From the NCBI RefSeq assembly GCF_052115445.1, contig NZ_JBFRGR010000003.1:124001-188000 (forward strand): a DNA stretch of 64,000 nt. The letters run 5' to 3'. Below the pieces are notes generated by a model. The model saw only the letters and a program-made list of their open reading frames with translations. It was not told where the DNA came from and did no database searches. A program made the translations under genes and the position numbers. The stretch's first letter is position 1. Each line of letters opens with the position of its first letter. The DNA is from Paenibacillus_E sp052115445. GTDB lineage: Bacteria > Bacillota > Bacilli > Paenibacillales > NBRC-103111. This document shows positions 26,472-34,900 of the stretch, piece by piece.

Positions 26472-26990
26472 TTATTTAATTACGCGGCGAGCCGTCTTGT
26501 AATGCGTGCTCCACCAACCAGCGTTCATATCCGTAATCGTTACACCCGGGCTGCCGTACGTATGCATAACCTTGCCATTCCCGATATAAATACCGACGTG
26601 ATGAATTGGGGAATAGAAGAAGACTAGATCTCCTGGTTGTAGTTGATTTCTCGGTACATAAGTACCTACTTGTGACTGCTCTTTAGAAGAACGTGGCAAC
26701 GTAATTCCATACTGACCATAGACATATTGCGTAAAGGAAGAACAGTCAAATGTACGTGTAGTTCCTTTCTGAGAGCCGAACTTATAAGGTACACCAAGGT
26801 ATCTTTTACCCAAGCTAATGATGCTGTTAGCCTTGGTAGAGGCGGAAGTTGATGCCGTAGATACCGTATTAGATGTAGCTGCGTGAGCTGCATGTGGGAC
26901 AGCCATGACAGTCATAGAAGCAAATAAGGAAACACTAAGTGTAATTCCTAATAGCGACTTTCTCAGGCGATTCGTTTTCATAGTATTCAT
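26472..26990 (-). CDS. secreted NlpC/P60 peptidoglycan endopeptidase
   Basis: A 172-residue exported protein that cleaves peptide cross-bridges of the wall. The signal peptide spans about 1-38 (A-H-A-A). After a Ser/Thr/Ala linker the single catalytic domain (about 52-170) has the nucleophile in F-D-C-S-S-F, the catalytic His in I-H-H-V-G-I-Y-I-G and the third polar residue in M-H-T-Y. There is no SH3 or LysM binding domain. AGGAGG precedes the start. An upstream c-di-AMP riboswitch, common for such genes, was looked for and not found. Confidence 0.9.
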   Translation of the reverse strand: MNTMKTNRLRKSLLGITLSVSLFASMTVMAVPHAAHAATSNTVSTASTSASTKANSIISLGKRYLGVPYKFGSQKGTTRTFDCSSFTQYVYGQYGITLPRSSKEQSQVGTYVPRNQLQPGDLVFFYSPIHHVGIYIGNGKVMHTYGSPGVTITDMNAGWWSTHYKTARRVIK

Positions 26991-27307
26991 GATTGGATAT
27001 CCTCCTTAAGGATCGTGTATTAGGCGTTCACTTGGCCTGGGATAACCTTAACACACTTATAACCTCCTAAGGATTTCTAACTAGCGCTGTAATAGAGGGC
27101 TCACAGGGCTAGAGAAAGGTTTATTAGAAAACGATGAGAGTTTACTGAGCATAAAATCATTGACATCACAAAAAAGGCCCACAAACCTAGTTCATGTATC
27201 CCGTTTATGATAACATTCTAATCTAACTTCGTAGGTAGCTACCGTGATGGCTGAAATCGCAGGGTCATATACTGTACCATAGTTCATATCTGAATGGTGG
27301 TGCACCT
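26991..27307. other. divergent intergenic region, NlpC/P60 and YheC/D genes
   Basis: The region holds the promoters of two divergent genes. A TTGACA occurs at 27160-27165 without a matching -10. An imperfect stem (CTAGC with GCTAG plus CTGT with ACAG) lies around 27090-27120. No small gene or riboswitch could be supported. Confidence 0.35.
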
Positions 27308-28381
27308 ATGCTTGATACGGTTGGTATCTTAGTAGATCGGCAAACATTCAAAGGAATCCCAAGCAGAAGAACGGGGAATGAGCGGCTTGCTCTCTATAAT
27401 AAAGCGGCAAAGCAGCTTGGCTTAAGACTCTTTTACATGTCGTTAGATCATTTAGGGAGTAGATCAGCATCTGGGTTTATTTATCGTAAAAAGACATACA
27501 AGCTGGAACGCCGTCCTATTCCTGAAGTAACACATAACCGCGTCATTACTTTTTCGTCCAAGGAGAATGGGAAGCTCAAGCAATTATCGCAAGCCAGCTT
27601 TGTATTCAATCGACAAAATCGATATGACAAGTATAGGATTTATAAACTGATCTATCAGAATCCAATGTTACGAGCTTATTTGCCTGTATCAATGCCATTT
27701 ACACAAGCTCAGCTGCAATCGGCAATGAAGAATTATTCCTCTTTATATATCAAGCCTACGAATAGCAGTGTGGGCGAAGGGATTATGAAACTTAAAAAGC
27801 ATAAGAGCGGGAAATGGCTGTTTTACTGGAAAAAAGGGTCACCCAAGTTGCTATCTAGTAAAAAAGCTGTCTCTACGATCACGAGGTATGTGGGGAAGAT
27901 GAGATATATGATTCAAGAAGCCATTCCTGTAGCAACCTACGAGGGAAGACCCTATGATTTGCGCGTAACTGTACAACGCGGCAGCACGGGGAGTTGGCAA
28001 CTCATCGGAATGATTGGCAGGATTGCTGCGACAGGACGACATGTAACGAATGTGGCCAAAGGTGGAAAGGTAAAAAAGGTCGAGGAGTTGTTCCGAGCGA
28101 GCGGGTTTGAGCCCGAACAGATGAAGGCTGCTATCCGTGAAGCATCACTGCAGATTATGACTTATTTGAGCGGGAAATTGCCTCAATTGGCGGACGTCGG
28201 TCTAGATATCGGAGTAGATCGGCAAGGCGCTATTAAATTAATAGAAATCAACGGGCGAGATCAGCGCTATTCCTTCCAAAAGGCAAAGATGAGATCAACC
28301 TTTTATCGGACCTATGAAACGCCAATGAAATATGCGAAGTATGTATTGAATCAAAAGAATCATAAACCCTCTAACTCGTAG
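27308..28381 (+). CDS. YheC/YheD family ATP-grasp protein, full length
   Basis: A 357-residue protein of the spore-coat-associated YheC/D family. An N-terminal Rossmann-like domain (1-100, V-G-I-L-V-D-R at the start, F-N-R-Q-N-R-Y-D-K near its end) precedes the ATP-grasp domain with L-Y-I-K-P-T, S-V-G-E-G-I, Y-D-L-R-V-T-V and V-G-L-D-I-G-V-D followed by K-L-I-E-I-N-G-R. It is the longest of three paralogues in the window. The stop codon lies inside the terminator hairpin. The ligase substrate is unknown. Confidence 0.87.
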   Translation: MLDTVGILVDRQTFKGIPSRRTGNERLALYNKAAKQLGLRLFYMSLDHLGSRSASGFIYRKKTYKLERRPIPEVTHNRVITFSSKENGKLKQLSQASFVFNRQNRYDKYRIYKLIYQNPMLRAYLPVSMPFTQAQLQSAMKNYSSLYIKPTNSSVGEGIMKLKKHKSGKWLFYWKKGSPKLLSSKKAVSTITRYVGKMRYMIQEAIPVATYEGRPYDLRVTVQRGSTGSWQLIGMIGRIAATGRHVTNVAKGGKVKKVEELFRASGFEPEQMKAAIREASLQIMTYLSGKLPQLADVGLDIGVDRQGAIKLIEINGRDQRYSFQKAKMRSTFYRTYETPMKYAKYVLNQKNHKPSNS

Positions 28382-28390
28382 AGGGTTTCT
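28364..28390. terminator. terminator shared by convergent YheC/D and kinase genes
   Basis: AAACCCTCTA pairs with TAGAGGGTTT around a short loop, followed by TTCTT. It contains the stop codon of the YheC/D gene and ends just before the 3' end of the leftward kinase gene. Confidence 0.75.
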
Positions 28391-29734
28391 TCATGGGAGG
28401 GAAATGATAACTTCAGTTCCGCAATTCCGTTCGCTATTCAATTGGATGGTCCCACCATGCAAGGTTATGATCGATTTGGCTATGGCTAGGCCTAAGCCAG
28501 ATCCACCTGTTTGCCGGCTCCTAGATCGGTCTACACGATAAAATCGGTCGAAAATGAAAGGTAAAACTTCGGAAGGAATACCGATGCCATCATCGACAAT
28601 TCGGATACAGACATGTGATTCCTGATGTTCGAGGTATATGTCTATACGTTGATTCGCATATTTCAAAGCATTATCCAAGGTAATTAGCAGTACTTGTTTG
28701 ATCTGTAAACGATCCGCTTCTATGAATAGACTTTTATCAGCCGGGAAAAGCAGGATCTTCTTACTTGAGAGTGGCTGCAGAAGCTGAATAGTCTCTGTAT
28801 AAAGTGAGATGAGATCAAAGTTACAATAGATGAGCTTCGATTCATGTTCCAATTCGGCTAATTCGAGCAGTTGATACGTAACATGCTTCATTCGGTTGCT
28901 CTCTGCATGCACAGCCTCAAGAGCTTCTCGATGAAGCTCCATATTTTCAAAGCCCCATCTCTGAATAAGGGAGGTATAGCCTTCAATAATCGTAAGCGAG
29001 GTCTTAAATTCATGAGAGACATCGGAAATAAACTGCCGCTGTTTCCGCATGCTAGTCTCAATTCGTTCCATCATATGATTAAATGTCTCTGACAGTTGGT
29101 AAAGCTCATCATTTGACTTGGGATTTAAGGGCAATTTTCTAAACTCCAGACTGGATTCAATCTCTTTCATAATTTTTATCATGCGAGAAAGGGGTAAGAA
29201 AAGCAGTCTAGACAATAAGAAGCTTCCTGAAAGTGATAGAAGTATCGCGCCTAATGCAACATAACCAATGATTAGAATTAAGCGATATAAGCTTTGCTCT
29301 AACTCAGTTGGCGTTGAAATGATCTCCAAGGTTCCGATAATCTCTGTTCCATTGCGAATAGGTTCTCGAACAATCATGACTTTTTCTTGGTGATACGTAT
29401 CTAAATAAGCCTCTTGGATATCCGCGTGTTGAGGAGGTATAGCCAATAATTCAAAACGGTTTGAAGCTTGGTTTTTTATCACAGATGTCTTGTCTATGGC
29501 GCGAATCATTGTGTGATTCGGGAGATAGGAATTCAGAAGCAGGTTATTCTCCTCGAATAGCAAGTCTATAGAAGATATGTTTTTGAAGATTTCATTTGCG
29601 GCATGTTGTAAGAGTTCGGTTTCCTCGTCTTTTTCGAACTGTGCGTAAAAATAGTAAATAACAAATATGAGGGGTAATAAGATTCCGATTAACCAAACGA
29701 AGGACAGCAGAGCGGCTTTTGTTTTTATTTTCAT
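28391..29734 (-). CDS. sensor histidine kinase
   Basis: A 447-residue kinase with helices at about 7-29 and 153-176, an extracellular domain of about 120 residues, HAMP (about 180-235), phospho-histidine box D-V-S-H-E-F-K-T-S-L-T-I-I and ATPase domain with T-L-D-N-A-L-K-Y-A and G-L-G-L-A-I-A-K. The H-box has Ser where most kinases have Pro. It resembles the kinase at 34897 in the stretch after the H-box (I-E-G-Y/H, then W-G). It lies 3 bp behind its response regulator gene. Confidence 0.9.
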   Translation of the reverse strand: MKIKTKAALLSFVWLIGILLPLIFVIYYFYAQFEKDEETELLQHAANEIFKNISSIDLLFEENNLLLNSYLPNHTMIRAIDKTSVIKNQASNRFELLAIPPQHADIQEAYLDTYHQEKVMIVREPIRNGTEIIGTLEIISTPTELEQSLYRLILIIGYVALGAILLSLSGSFLLSRLLFLPLSRMIKIMKEIESSLEFRKLPLNPKSNDELYQLSETFNHMMERIETSMRKQRQFISDVSHEFKTSLTIIEGYTSLIQRWGFENMELHREALEAVHAESNRMKHVTYQLLELAELEHESKLIYCNFDLISLYTETIQLLQPLSSKKILLFPADKSLFIEADRLQIKQVLLITLDNALKYANQRIDIYLEHQESHVCIRIVDDGIGIPSEVLPFIFDRFYRVDRSRSRQTGGSGLGLAIAKSIITLHGGTIQLNSERNCGTEVIISLP

Positions 29735-29737
29735 AGG

Positions 29738-30436
29738 TTACATATCCAAAATATAACCAACGCCGCGAATGGTTCGGATCGGTGGGAAAGAAGTATGCAG
29801 TTTTTTGCGGACATAACGGATATAGACATCCACCAGATTGGAATTCCCCAGAAAAGCATATCCCCACACATCATTCATGATTTGCTCCCGGCTGAGAACT
29901 TCATTCGGATGCTCGATCAAATAGATAAGAAGCTCGAACTCTTTGGGTGTTAAATCGATCTTAACGCCGTTTACTAATACTTCTCGTGTCCTAAGGTTCA
30001 CGTTAGTTCCTTGAAGCGAATACCTGTATGCATCACTTTTATTATAGTCTTTATAAGGTTCACGCGGCCGTTTATGATGGCGTATGCAAGCACGAATACG
30101 CGCTAATAGCTCCTCCATGTGGAAGGGTTTAGTTACATAGTCCTGCCCGCCAAGATCAAGGCCATTCACAATATCGGCAGGCGTACCGCAAGCAGTTAGT
30201 ATAATGATAGGTGTTTCTGTATTCACTTTACGGAAGGAAGTAATGAATTCAAAACCATTCATGCCAGGTAACATAATATCAAGAAGAATAAGACTCCAAT
30301 CGTCATGCAATGATTTCTTTAAACCATCAGACCNCTCATTGGCAACCTCAACTGAATATCCGGCATGTAGGAGTTCTAACTGTAGAAGCCTTGCTATTCG
30401 CTCTTCATCTTCGATGACGAGTATTTTGCATGTCAT
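29738..30436 (-). CDS. response regulator, OmpR/PhoB family
   Basis: A 232-residue regulator (receiver I-E-D-E-E, phosphoacceptor L-L-D-I-M-L-P, K-P-F; winged helix L-T-P-K-E-F-E-L-L, ending I-R-G-V-G-Y-I-L). The ATG at 30436 begins the usual M-T-C-K-I-L-V-I-E-D-E; an upstream extension of 15 codons is unlikely. One base (30334) is ambiguous. The gene is divergent from the ABC exporter at 30603, whose promoter carries the TCAT-repeat site, so it is one candidate regulator. Confidence 0.9.
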   Translation of the reverse strand: MTCKILVIEDEERIARLLQLELLHAGYSVEVANEXSDGLKKSLHDDWSLILLDIMLPGMNGFEFITSFRKVNTETPIIILTACGTPADIVNGLDLGGQDYVTKPFHMEELLARIRACIRHHKRPREPYKDYNKSDAYRYSLQGTNVNLRTREVLVNGVKIDLTPKEFELLIYLIEHPNEVLSREQIMNDVWGYAFLGNSNLVDVYIRYVRKKLHTSFPPIRTIRGVGYILDM

Positions 30437-30522
30437 GGGATACCACTCTTTTCTACCTATCGCTATAAACGCATTGACCATGCATTTTATGCTTCGGAAA
30501 GGTGGTAGGTTCGTTTTCTTTT

Positions 30523-30555
30523 TCTCATAAGATTCTCATGATTCATCTTTATAGT
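30523..30555 (+). promoter_or_regulatory. TCAT-repeat promoter, copy C
   Basis: TCTCAT, 5 bp, TCTCAT (30523 and 30534, 11-bp period), then 10 bp, then TATAGT at 30550-30555, 48 bp before the ABC exporter. No -35 box. This is, with the copy at 36324, the cleanest match on the plus strand. Confidence 0.75.
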
Positions 30556-30602
30556 AAGGGCAGTAGAACTGCGTGTGAGTATGCAAAGGGAGGCTTGTTG
30601 TC

Positions 30603-31523
30603 ATGGTAAAACCTATTCTTCAAATCTTAAATTTGACGAAGCGAATCGGGAATAAAACGATCATCGATAAATTAAATATTAATGTGCCTAGAGGCGAAAT
30701 ATTTGGGTTTCTGGGGCCAAATGGGGCTGGAAAGACAACGACCATTCGGATGATGGTTGGCCTAATGAGCATCACGGATGGGGATATTCTCATTGATGGG
30801 GATAGCATTACAAGGAATTTTAATAACGCGATCCTCAAAGTAGGGGCGATCGTTGAAAACCCTGAAATGTACAAGTATTTAAGCGGATATAAGAATTTGA
30901 TCCATTTTGCCCGAATGGTGCCCGGTGTGACCAAGGAACGAATCGAAGAAGTCATTCGATTGGTTGGCTTAGAAAATCGCATCCAAGATAAAGTTAGAAC
31001 CTATTCGTTAGGTATGAGACAACGGTTAGGTGTTGCACAAGCGCTTTTGCATAAACCATCCCTGCTCATTCTAGACGAACCAACCAATGGCCTGGATCCC
31101 GCGGGGATTAGAGAGTTAAGGGATTACTTGTACACCTTAACACGAGAAGAAGGAATTTCTGTTCTTGTGTCTAGCCACTTACTTTCCGAAATGGAGCTTA
31201 TGTGTGATCGTGTAGCGATAATCCAAAATGGCAAATTAGTCGAGGTGCAGTCCATAAAAGATTTAATGAATGAGGGACTCCTCAGCTCGGTAACTTTCGA
31301 AGTAGACAACTTAGATGCAGCTGTACAATCACTTACTGATTTCCCAGAGGCACAGGCCAAGAAAGCGGAGGACGGATTAGTCTGCTGGCTAGAAAGAGAG
31401 CAAATTGCCTTGGTGGCTGAACGTTTAATGAAAGCTGGTATCAAGCTCTATGGGATTAAAAAGAACTCCCCTACGTTGGAAGATAAATTTTTGAAAATGA
31501 CAGGCGGTGAGTCCATTGGTTAA
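30603..31523 (+). CDS. ABC transporter ATP-binding protein
   Basis: A 306-residue ATPase of the NatA/CcmA/BcrA type with Walker A G-P-N-G-A-G-K-T-T, signature Y-S-L-G-M-R-Q-R, Walker B L-L-I-L-D-E-P-T-N-G-L-D-P and switch S-S-H-L-L-S-E-M. The extra 70 C-terminal residues are usual for bacitracin-exporter-like ATPases. It overlaps the permease gene by 17 bp. Its promoter is of the TCAT-repeat type, which puts it in the same regulon as the two-component system at 34226. Confidence 0.93.
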   Translation: MVKPILQILNLTKRIGNKTIIDKLNINVPRGEIFGFLGPNGAGKTTTIRMMVGLMSITDGDILIDGDSITRNFNNAILKVGAIVENPEMYKYLSGYKNLIHFARMVPGVTKERIEEVIRLVGLENRIQDKVRTYSLGMRQRLGVAQALLHKPSLLILDEPTNGLDPAGIRELRDYLYTLTREEGISVLVSSHLLSEMELMCDRVAIIQNGKLVEVQSIKDLMNEGLLSSVTFEVDNLDAAVQSLTDFPEAQAKKAEDGLVCWLEREQIALVAERLMKAGIKLYGIKKNSPTLEDKFLKMTGGESIG

Positions 31524-32463
31524 TCTGCTCTTAAATGAAAATATGAAGATATACCAACGTTTGCGTACGTGGTTATTAATCATTGGTCTCGTACTCACGA
31601 CGGTATGCTTCTTGATTGCCCAACAATACAGTGTGAAGCCTACCCAAGTGGCTGATGCGAACTGGAAAGTCAATATGCAGCAACAGATTCAAAATGATAC
31701 TGTGCAATTAACTAATATGAACAGAGGGCCTGAATGGAAAACACGTGTTACTTCGCGTATCAATGTGAATCAGTATCATATTGATCATAATATTCCGCCT
31801 ACGGAAGAAACACTTTGGGGGAACATGCTTAATGCTTCAAGTCTTATGATTGTGGTCACCTTGATGACGGTTATTATTGCAGCCGATAGTGTAGCCGGAG
31901 AATTCACCGATGGTACGATCAAACTTCTACTTATACGGCCCTCATCTCGCTCCAAAATTCTTCTGTCCAAATATATATCTGCATTTACTTTCTCGATTTT
32001 GTTATTTGTTATTTTGTTCGCTACAGCCTTCTTAGTGTCAGGCCTCTTGCATGGATTCAAAGATATAAGTGCTCCGTATGTCTACGCATCAAGCGATACG
32101 ATTGCTCATGAAACCAGCATTGTGAAACATGCCATTAGTACCTATTTATATCAATGTATTCAAATGGTGTTGGTTGTCACGTTGGCCTTTATGATTTCTA
32201 CGATTTCACGCAGCAGTTCGATCGCTATCGCGCTTTCTATCGGTATTATGTTTGCGGGGACGAGCATCGTTGGATTCTTGAGCCAATATAACTGGGCGAA
32301 ATATTACTTATTTGAAAATACGGATCTAACACAATATTTGAATGGTGCTCCCAATATAGCAGGAATGACACTCGCTTTCTCGGTCAAAGTTATTATCGGC
32401 TACTTTATAATTTTCAATGTTTGCTCATGGCTTGTATTTAGGAAAAAAGACGTTACTGCATAA
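31507..32463 (+). CDS. ABC-2 type transporter permease
   Basis: A 318-residue membrane protein with a first helix (about 22-42), an extracytoplasmic stretch of about 70 residues, then five further helices. The motif S-V-A-G-E-F-T-D-G-T-I-K-L-L-L-I-R-P marks it as the BcrB/NatB type of permease. The GTG at 31507 overlaps the ATPase gene; a TTG at 31516 is an alternative. It forms an exporter with the ATPase. Confidence 0.87.
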   Translation: MSPLVNLLLNENMKIYQRLRTWLLIIGLVLTTVCFLIAQQYSVKPTQVADANWKVNMQQQIQNDTVQLTNMNRGPEWKTRVTSRINVNQYHIDHNIPPTEETLWGNMLNASSLMIVVTLMTVIIAADSVAGEFTDGTIKLLLIRPSSRSKILLSKYISAFTFSILLFVILFATAFLVSGLLHGFKDISAPYVYASSDTIAHETSIVKHAISTYLYQCIQMVLVVTLAFMISTISRSSSIAIALSIGIMFAGTSIVGFLSQYNWAKYYLFENTDLTQYLNGAPNIAGMTLAFSVKVIIGYFIIFNVCSWLVFRKKDVTA

Positions 32464-32468
32464 CGAAG

Positions 32469-32558
32469 CTATGGGATTTTGGTATTTTCATTGGCATGCT
32501 TCTAGAAAGTGCCTGTATTCCAATTCCAAGCGAAGTCATTATATTATTTGGCGGTTGA
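32469..32558 (+). pseudogene. N-terminal relic of a DedA gene
   Basis: Thirty codons give L-W-D-F-G-I-F-I-G-M-L-L-E-S-A-C-I-P-I-P-S-E-V-I, split here only by dashes, which is the typical DedA N-terminus, ending in a TGA after F-G-G. The rest is missing; the leftward PAP2 gene ends inside this fragment (32544). It has no convincing start. The fragment suggests that a DedA gene once followed the ABC permease. Confidence 0.75.
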
Positions 32559-33209
32559 TGTACGAACTCTTTTAGCGCGATTTTCCATATACCATTGGAA
32601 GATCCAACTACTAAAGGTAAACCAGAAGCCGCTGGCAAAATAAGCGCCAACAACGTCACTCGGATAATGGACGCCGAGATAAATTCGGCTAATACCAATC
32701 ATAAGTATCATGAGAATACTGATCAAAATGACGATCGTTCGGCCTCGTCTTGTAGGGACATGTCGCCACAGTAGAAAAGCAAGTGCAGCATACAGCGCAA
32801 AAGCTTCCATGGAATGACCGCTGGGAAAGCTGTATCCCGTTTCTTGAATGAGCCTGTGAAGAGAAGGGCGCTCTCTTTGAAAAATCATTTTCAAAATCAA
32901 ATTCAAGATGGCCGTCCCCGCCACAAGGATTAGAAATAGAACTAACTCTTGTCGGTGATGCAGGAATTTGAAGAAGAGGAATAGGCAGACTATTGAAATG
33001 ACGACAACCACTGGCGTAGAACCGATGAACGTAAAAATTTTCATGACGGAAGTCAGCCAGGGTCTTTCAAGGCCTTGAATCGAAGAGATCACGCTGCTGT
33101 CGAATTGTGCAATCGACTGCCCTTTTAACAGGGAAGCCACCACGGCAAAGCAAAGAACAGAAATAATGCTTAGAATAAGGAAAATAGTGACTTTTAATTT
33201 TGAGTTCAT
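32544..33209 (-). CDS. PAP2 family phosphatase (lipid phosphate phosphatase)
   Basis: A 221-residue membrane enzyme with about six helices and a complete PAP2 active site: K-M-I-F-Q-R-E-R-P, P-S-G-H-S-M and S-R-I-Y-L-G-V-H-Y-P-S-D. It probably dephosphorylates undecaprenyl pyrophosphate or phosphatidylglycerol phosphate on the outer face of the membrane. The ATG at 33209 fits the usual family length; the GGAG upstream is better spaced for a TTG 6 bp before it, so the start is uncertain by a few codons. It contrasts with the degenerate PAP2 half of the DedA fusion at 18105. Confidence 0.88.
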   Translation of the reverse strand: MNSKLKVTIFLILSIISVLCFAVVASLLKGQSIAQFDSSVISSIQGLERPWLTSVMKIFTFIGSTPVVVVISIVCLFLFFKFLHHRQELVLFLILVAGTAILNLILKMIFQRERPSLHRLIQETGYSFPSGHSMEAFALYAALAFLLWRHVPTRRGRTIVILISILMILMIGISRIYLGVHYPSDVVGAYFASGFWFTFSSWIFQWYMENRAKRVRTSTAK

Positions 33210-33324
33210 TGCCAAGTAAGCTCCAATTCTCTGATAAGTAAGATAAGGATAGTATAGCAAATTCAAGACGTTAATATGTCGCCACATAATATTTCGGAAC
33301 TTCAAGGGTAAGGAGAGATCAATA

Positions 33325-34122
33325 ATGAGTAATTCTACATCACCTACAATTAATCACATTAAACAATTGGCTGCCAAGGTTCCTGAAATTACACTCTACT
33401 TTTGGATCACCAAATTGCTGACAACTGGCATGGGAGAAGTCGCCTCTGACTACCTATTTGAGCATCTAAATCCGCTGATTTCAGCTCCGCTTAGTGTTCT
33501 TATATTCGTAGCAGCTATGATCTTACAGTTCAAAGTGCGCAAATATGTGCCAGGGGTCTACTGGCTAGTCGTCATCATGGTTAGCATCTTTGGCACAATG
33601 GCCGCGGACGTTGTGCGAGTAGGACTGGGCATTCCCTATATCGTTTCGACCATCTTCTTTATAGCGGCGCTAGCTGCAATACTCATCACTTGGTTTTACA
33701 AGGAAAAAACGTTATCGGTGCATAGTATTTTCACACGTCGCCGTGAGATTTTCTATTGGCTTACTGTTCTAACGACATTTGCTCTTGGTACTTCTGCAGG
33801 AGATATGACCGCGACGAGCATGCACTTGGGATACTTCACTTCCGGGCTGCTATTTACAGGTATGCTTATCATTCCAGTTGTGGGGTATTTCATGTTTGGG
33901 ATGAAAGAAATTTTCGCATTTTGGTTCGCGTATATCTTGACGCGCCCGGTGGGTGCTTCGTTTGCGGACTGGTTATCGGCCTCGCAAAGTAATGGAGGAA
34001 TGGGGTTTGGCAGCGGTGCGGTTAGTTTGGTATTAACCATCTTTATTGTTATCCTCGTTGTGTTCCGTGGAGGTTTTCCTGCACAGTCACAAGATACACA
34101 TGCAGATATCAAAGTTGCATAA
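33325..34122 (+). CDS. COG4705-like multi-pass membrane protein
   Basis: A 265-residue paralogue of the N-terminal part of the gene at 9112: K-V-P-E-I-T-L-Y-F-W, F-G-T-M-A-A-D and S-V-H-S-I-F-T-R-R-R-E-I-F-Y-W-L recur at matching positions. It has about eight transmembrane helices and no C-terminal extracytoplasmic tail. AAGGAGAG precedes the ATG. A terminator follows. No TCAT-repeat site is visible upstream, unlike its paralogue. The function of the family is unknown to me. Confidence 0.8.
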   Translation: MSNSTSPTINHIKQLAAKVPEITLYFWITKLLTTGMGEVASDYLFEHLNPLISAPLSVLIFVAAMILQFKVRKYVPGVYWLVVIMVSIFGTMAADVVRVGLGIPYIVSTIFFIAALAAILITWFYKEKTLSVHSIFTRRREIFYWLTVLTTFALGTSAGDMTATSMHLGYFTSGLLFTGMLIIPVVGYFMFGMKEIFAFWFAYILTRPVGASFADWLSASQSNGGMGFGSGAVSLVLTIFIVILVVFRGGFPAQSQDTHADIKVA

Positions 34123-34135
34123 AATCAATCTAACC

Positions 34136-34156
34136 ACCTGCCGATTGGCAGGTTTT
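34136..34156 (+). terminator. terminator after the COG4705-like gene
   Basis: ACCTGCC pairs with GGCAGGT around GATT, followed by TTTTGTATTTT. Confidence 0.8.
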
Positions 34157-34160
34157 GTAT

Positions 34161-34193
34161 TTTCATTGTTTTCTCATATACTTCACTTATAGT
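34161..34193 (+). promoter_or_regulatory. TCAT-repeat promoter, copy D
   Basis: TTTCAT, 5 bp, TCTCAT (11-bp period), then 10 bp, then TATAGT at 34188-34193, 33 bp before the response regulator at 34226. It implies autoregulation of this two-component system and makes it the simplest candidate for the regulator of all five copies. Confidence 0.75.
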
Positions 34194-34225
34194 AAGGAGA
34201 ACAGTACGTGAAGGGAGATGCCGCA

Positions 34226-34900
34226 ATGAAGCGCATTTTATTAATAGAAGATGAAAAAAATCTTGTCCGATTCATCCAATTGGAACTCGAACACGAAGCT
34301 TTCATGGTGAAAGCTGCTTACGATGGGAAAACGGGCTTAGAACTTGCCCTTCAAGAAGATTGGGATCTGATACTTCTAGATATCATGCTGCCTCAAATGA
34401 ACGGAATTGAGGTCTGTCGTCGAATCCGCGCTGCCCAAAAGACCCCAATCCTCATGCTTACAGCGAGAGATAGTATTGAGGATCGTGTTTCTGGTTTAGA
34501 CAGCGGTGCGGATGATTATATTCCGAAGCCTTTTGCCATTGAAGAGTTGTTAGCACGTATCAGGGCTATCTTTCGCCGCATGGAACTTGAGGGAAATGTG
34601 CAGCATGCACAGCTTACTTTTCAACATATAATGGTGGATTTGGATGCGAGGTTGGTTTATAAAGATAAGCAGCTCGTTGAACTGACGAAGCGGGAGTTTG
34701 ATTTATTAGTCATGTTTATGAAGAATCATCATCTAGTTCTTACGCGAGATATGCTGCTGGACCAAGTATGGGGATTTGATTCCCTGGTGGAAACGAATGT
34801 GGTTGATGTGTATGTGAGATACTTACGCAACAAATTAGATCTAGATGGCGAAAATAGCTGTATTCAAACTGTTCGGGGAATAGGATATGTGATGCGATGA
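34226..34900 (+). CDS. response regulator, OmpR/PhoB family (ArlR-like)
   Basis: A 224-residue regulator with receiver (I-E-D-E-K-N, phosphoacceptor L-L-D-I-M-L-P, final P-K-P-F) and winged-helix domain (L-T-K-R-E-F-D-L-L, ending T-V-R-G-I-G-Y-V-M). The ATG at 34226 has AAGGGAG about 8 bp upstream and gives the usual M-K-R-I-L-L-I-E-D-E start. It overlaps its kinase by 4 bp. Its own promoter carries the TCAT repeats. The overall look is of the ArlR/CssR branch. Confidence 0.92.
   Translation: MKRILLIEDEKNLVRFIQLELEHEAFMVKAAYDGKTGLELALQEDWDLILLDIMLPQMNGIEVCRRIRAAQKTPILMLTARDSIEDRVSGLDSGADDYIPKPFAIEELLARIRAIFRRMELEGNVQHAQLTFQHIMVDLDARLVYKDKQLVELTKREFDLLVMFMKNHHLVLTRDMLLDQVWGFDSLVETNVVDVYVRYLRNKLDLDGENSCIQTVRGIGYVMR

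Noticed and set aside
26991..27307. c-di-AMP (ydaO) riboswitch upstream of the NlpC/P60 gene
   Set aside because: Such switches are common before these genes, but the conserved core sequences were not found.
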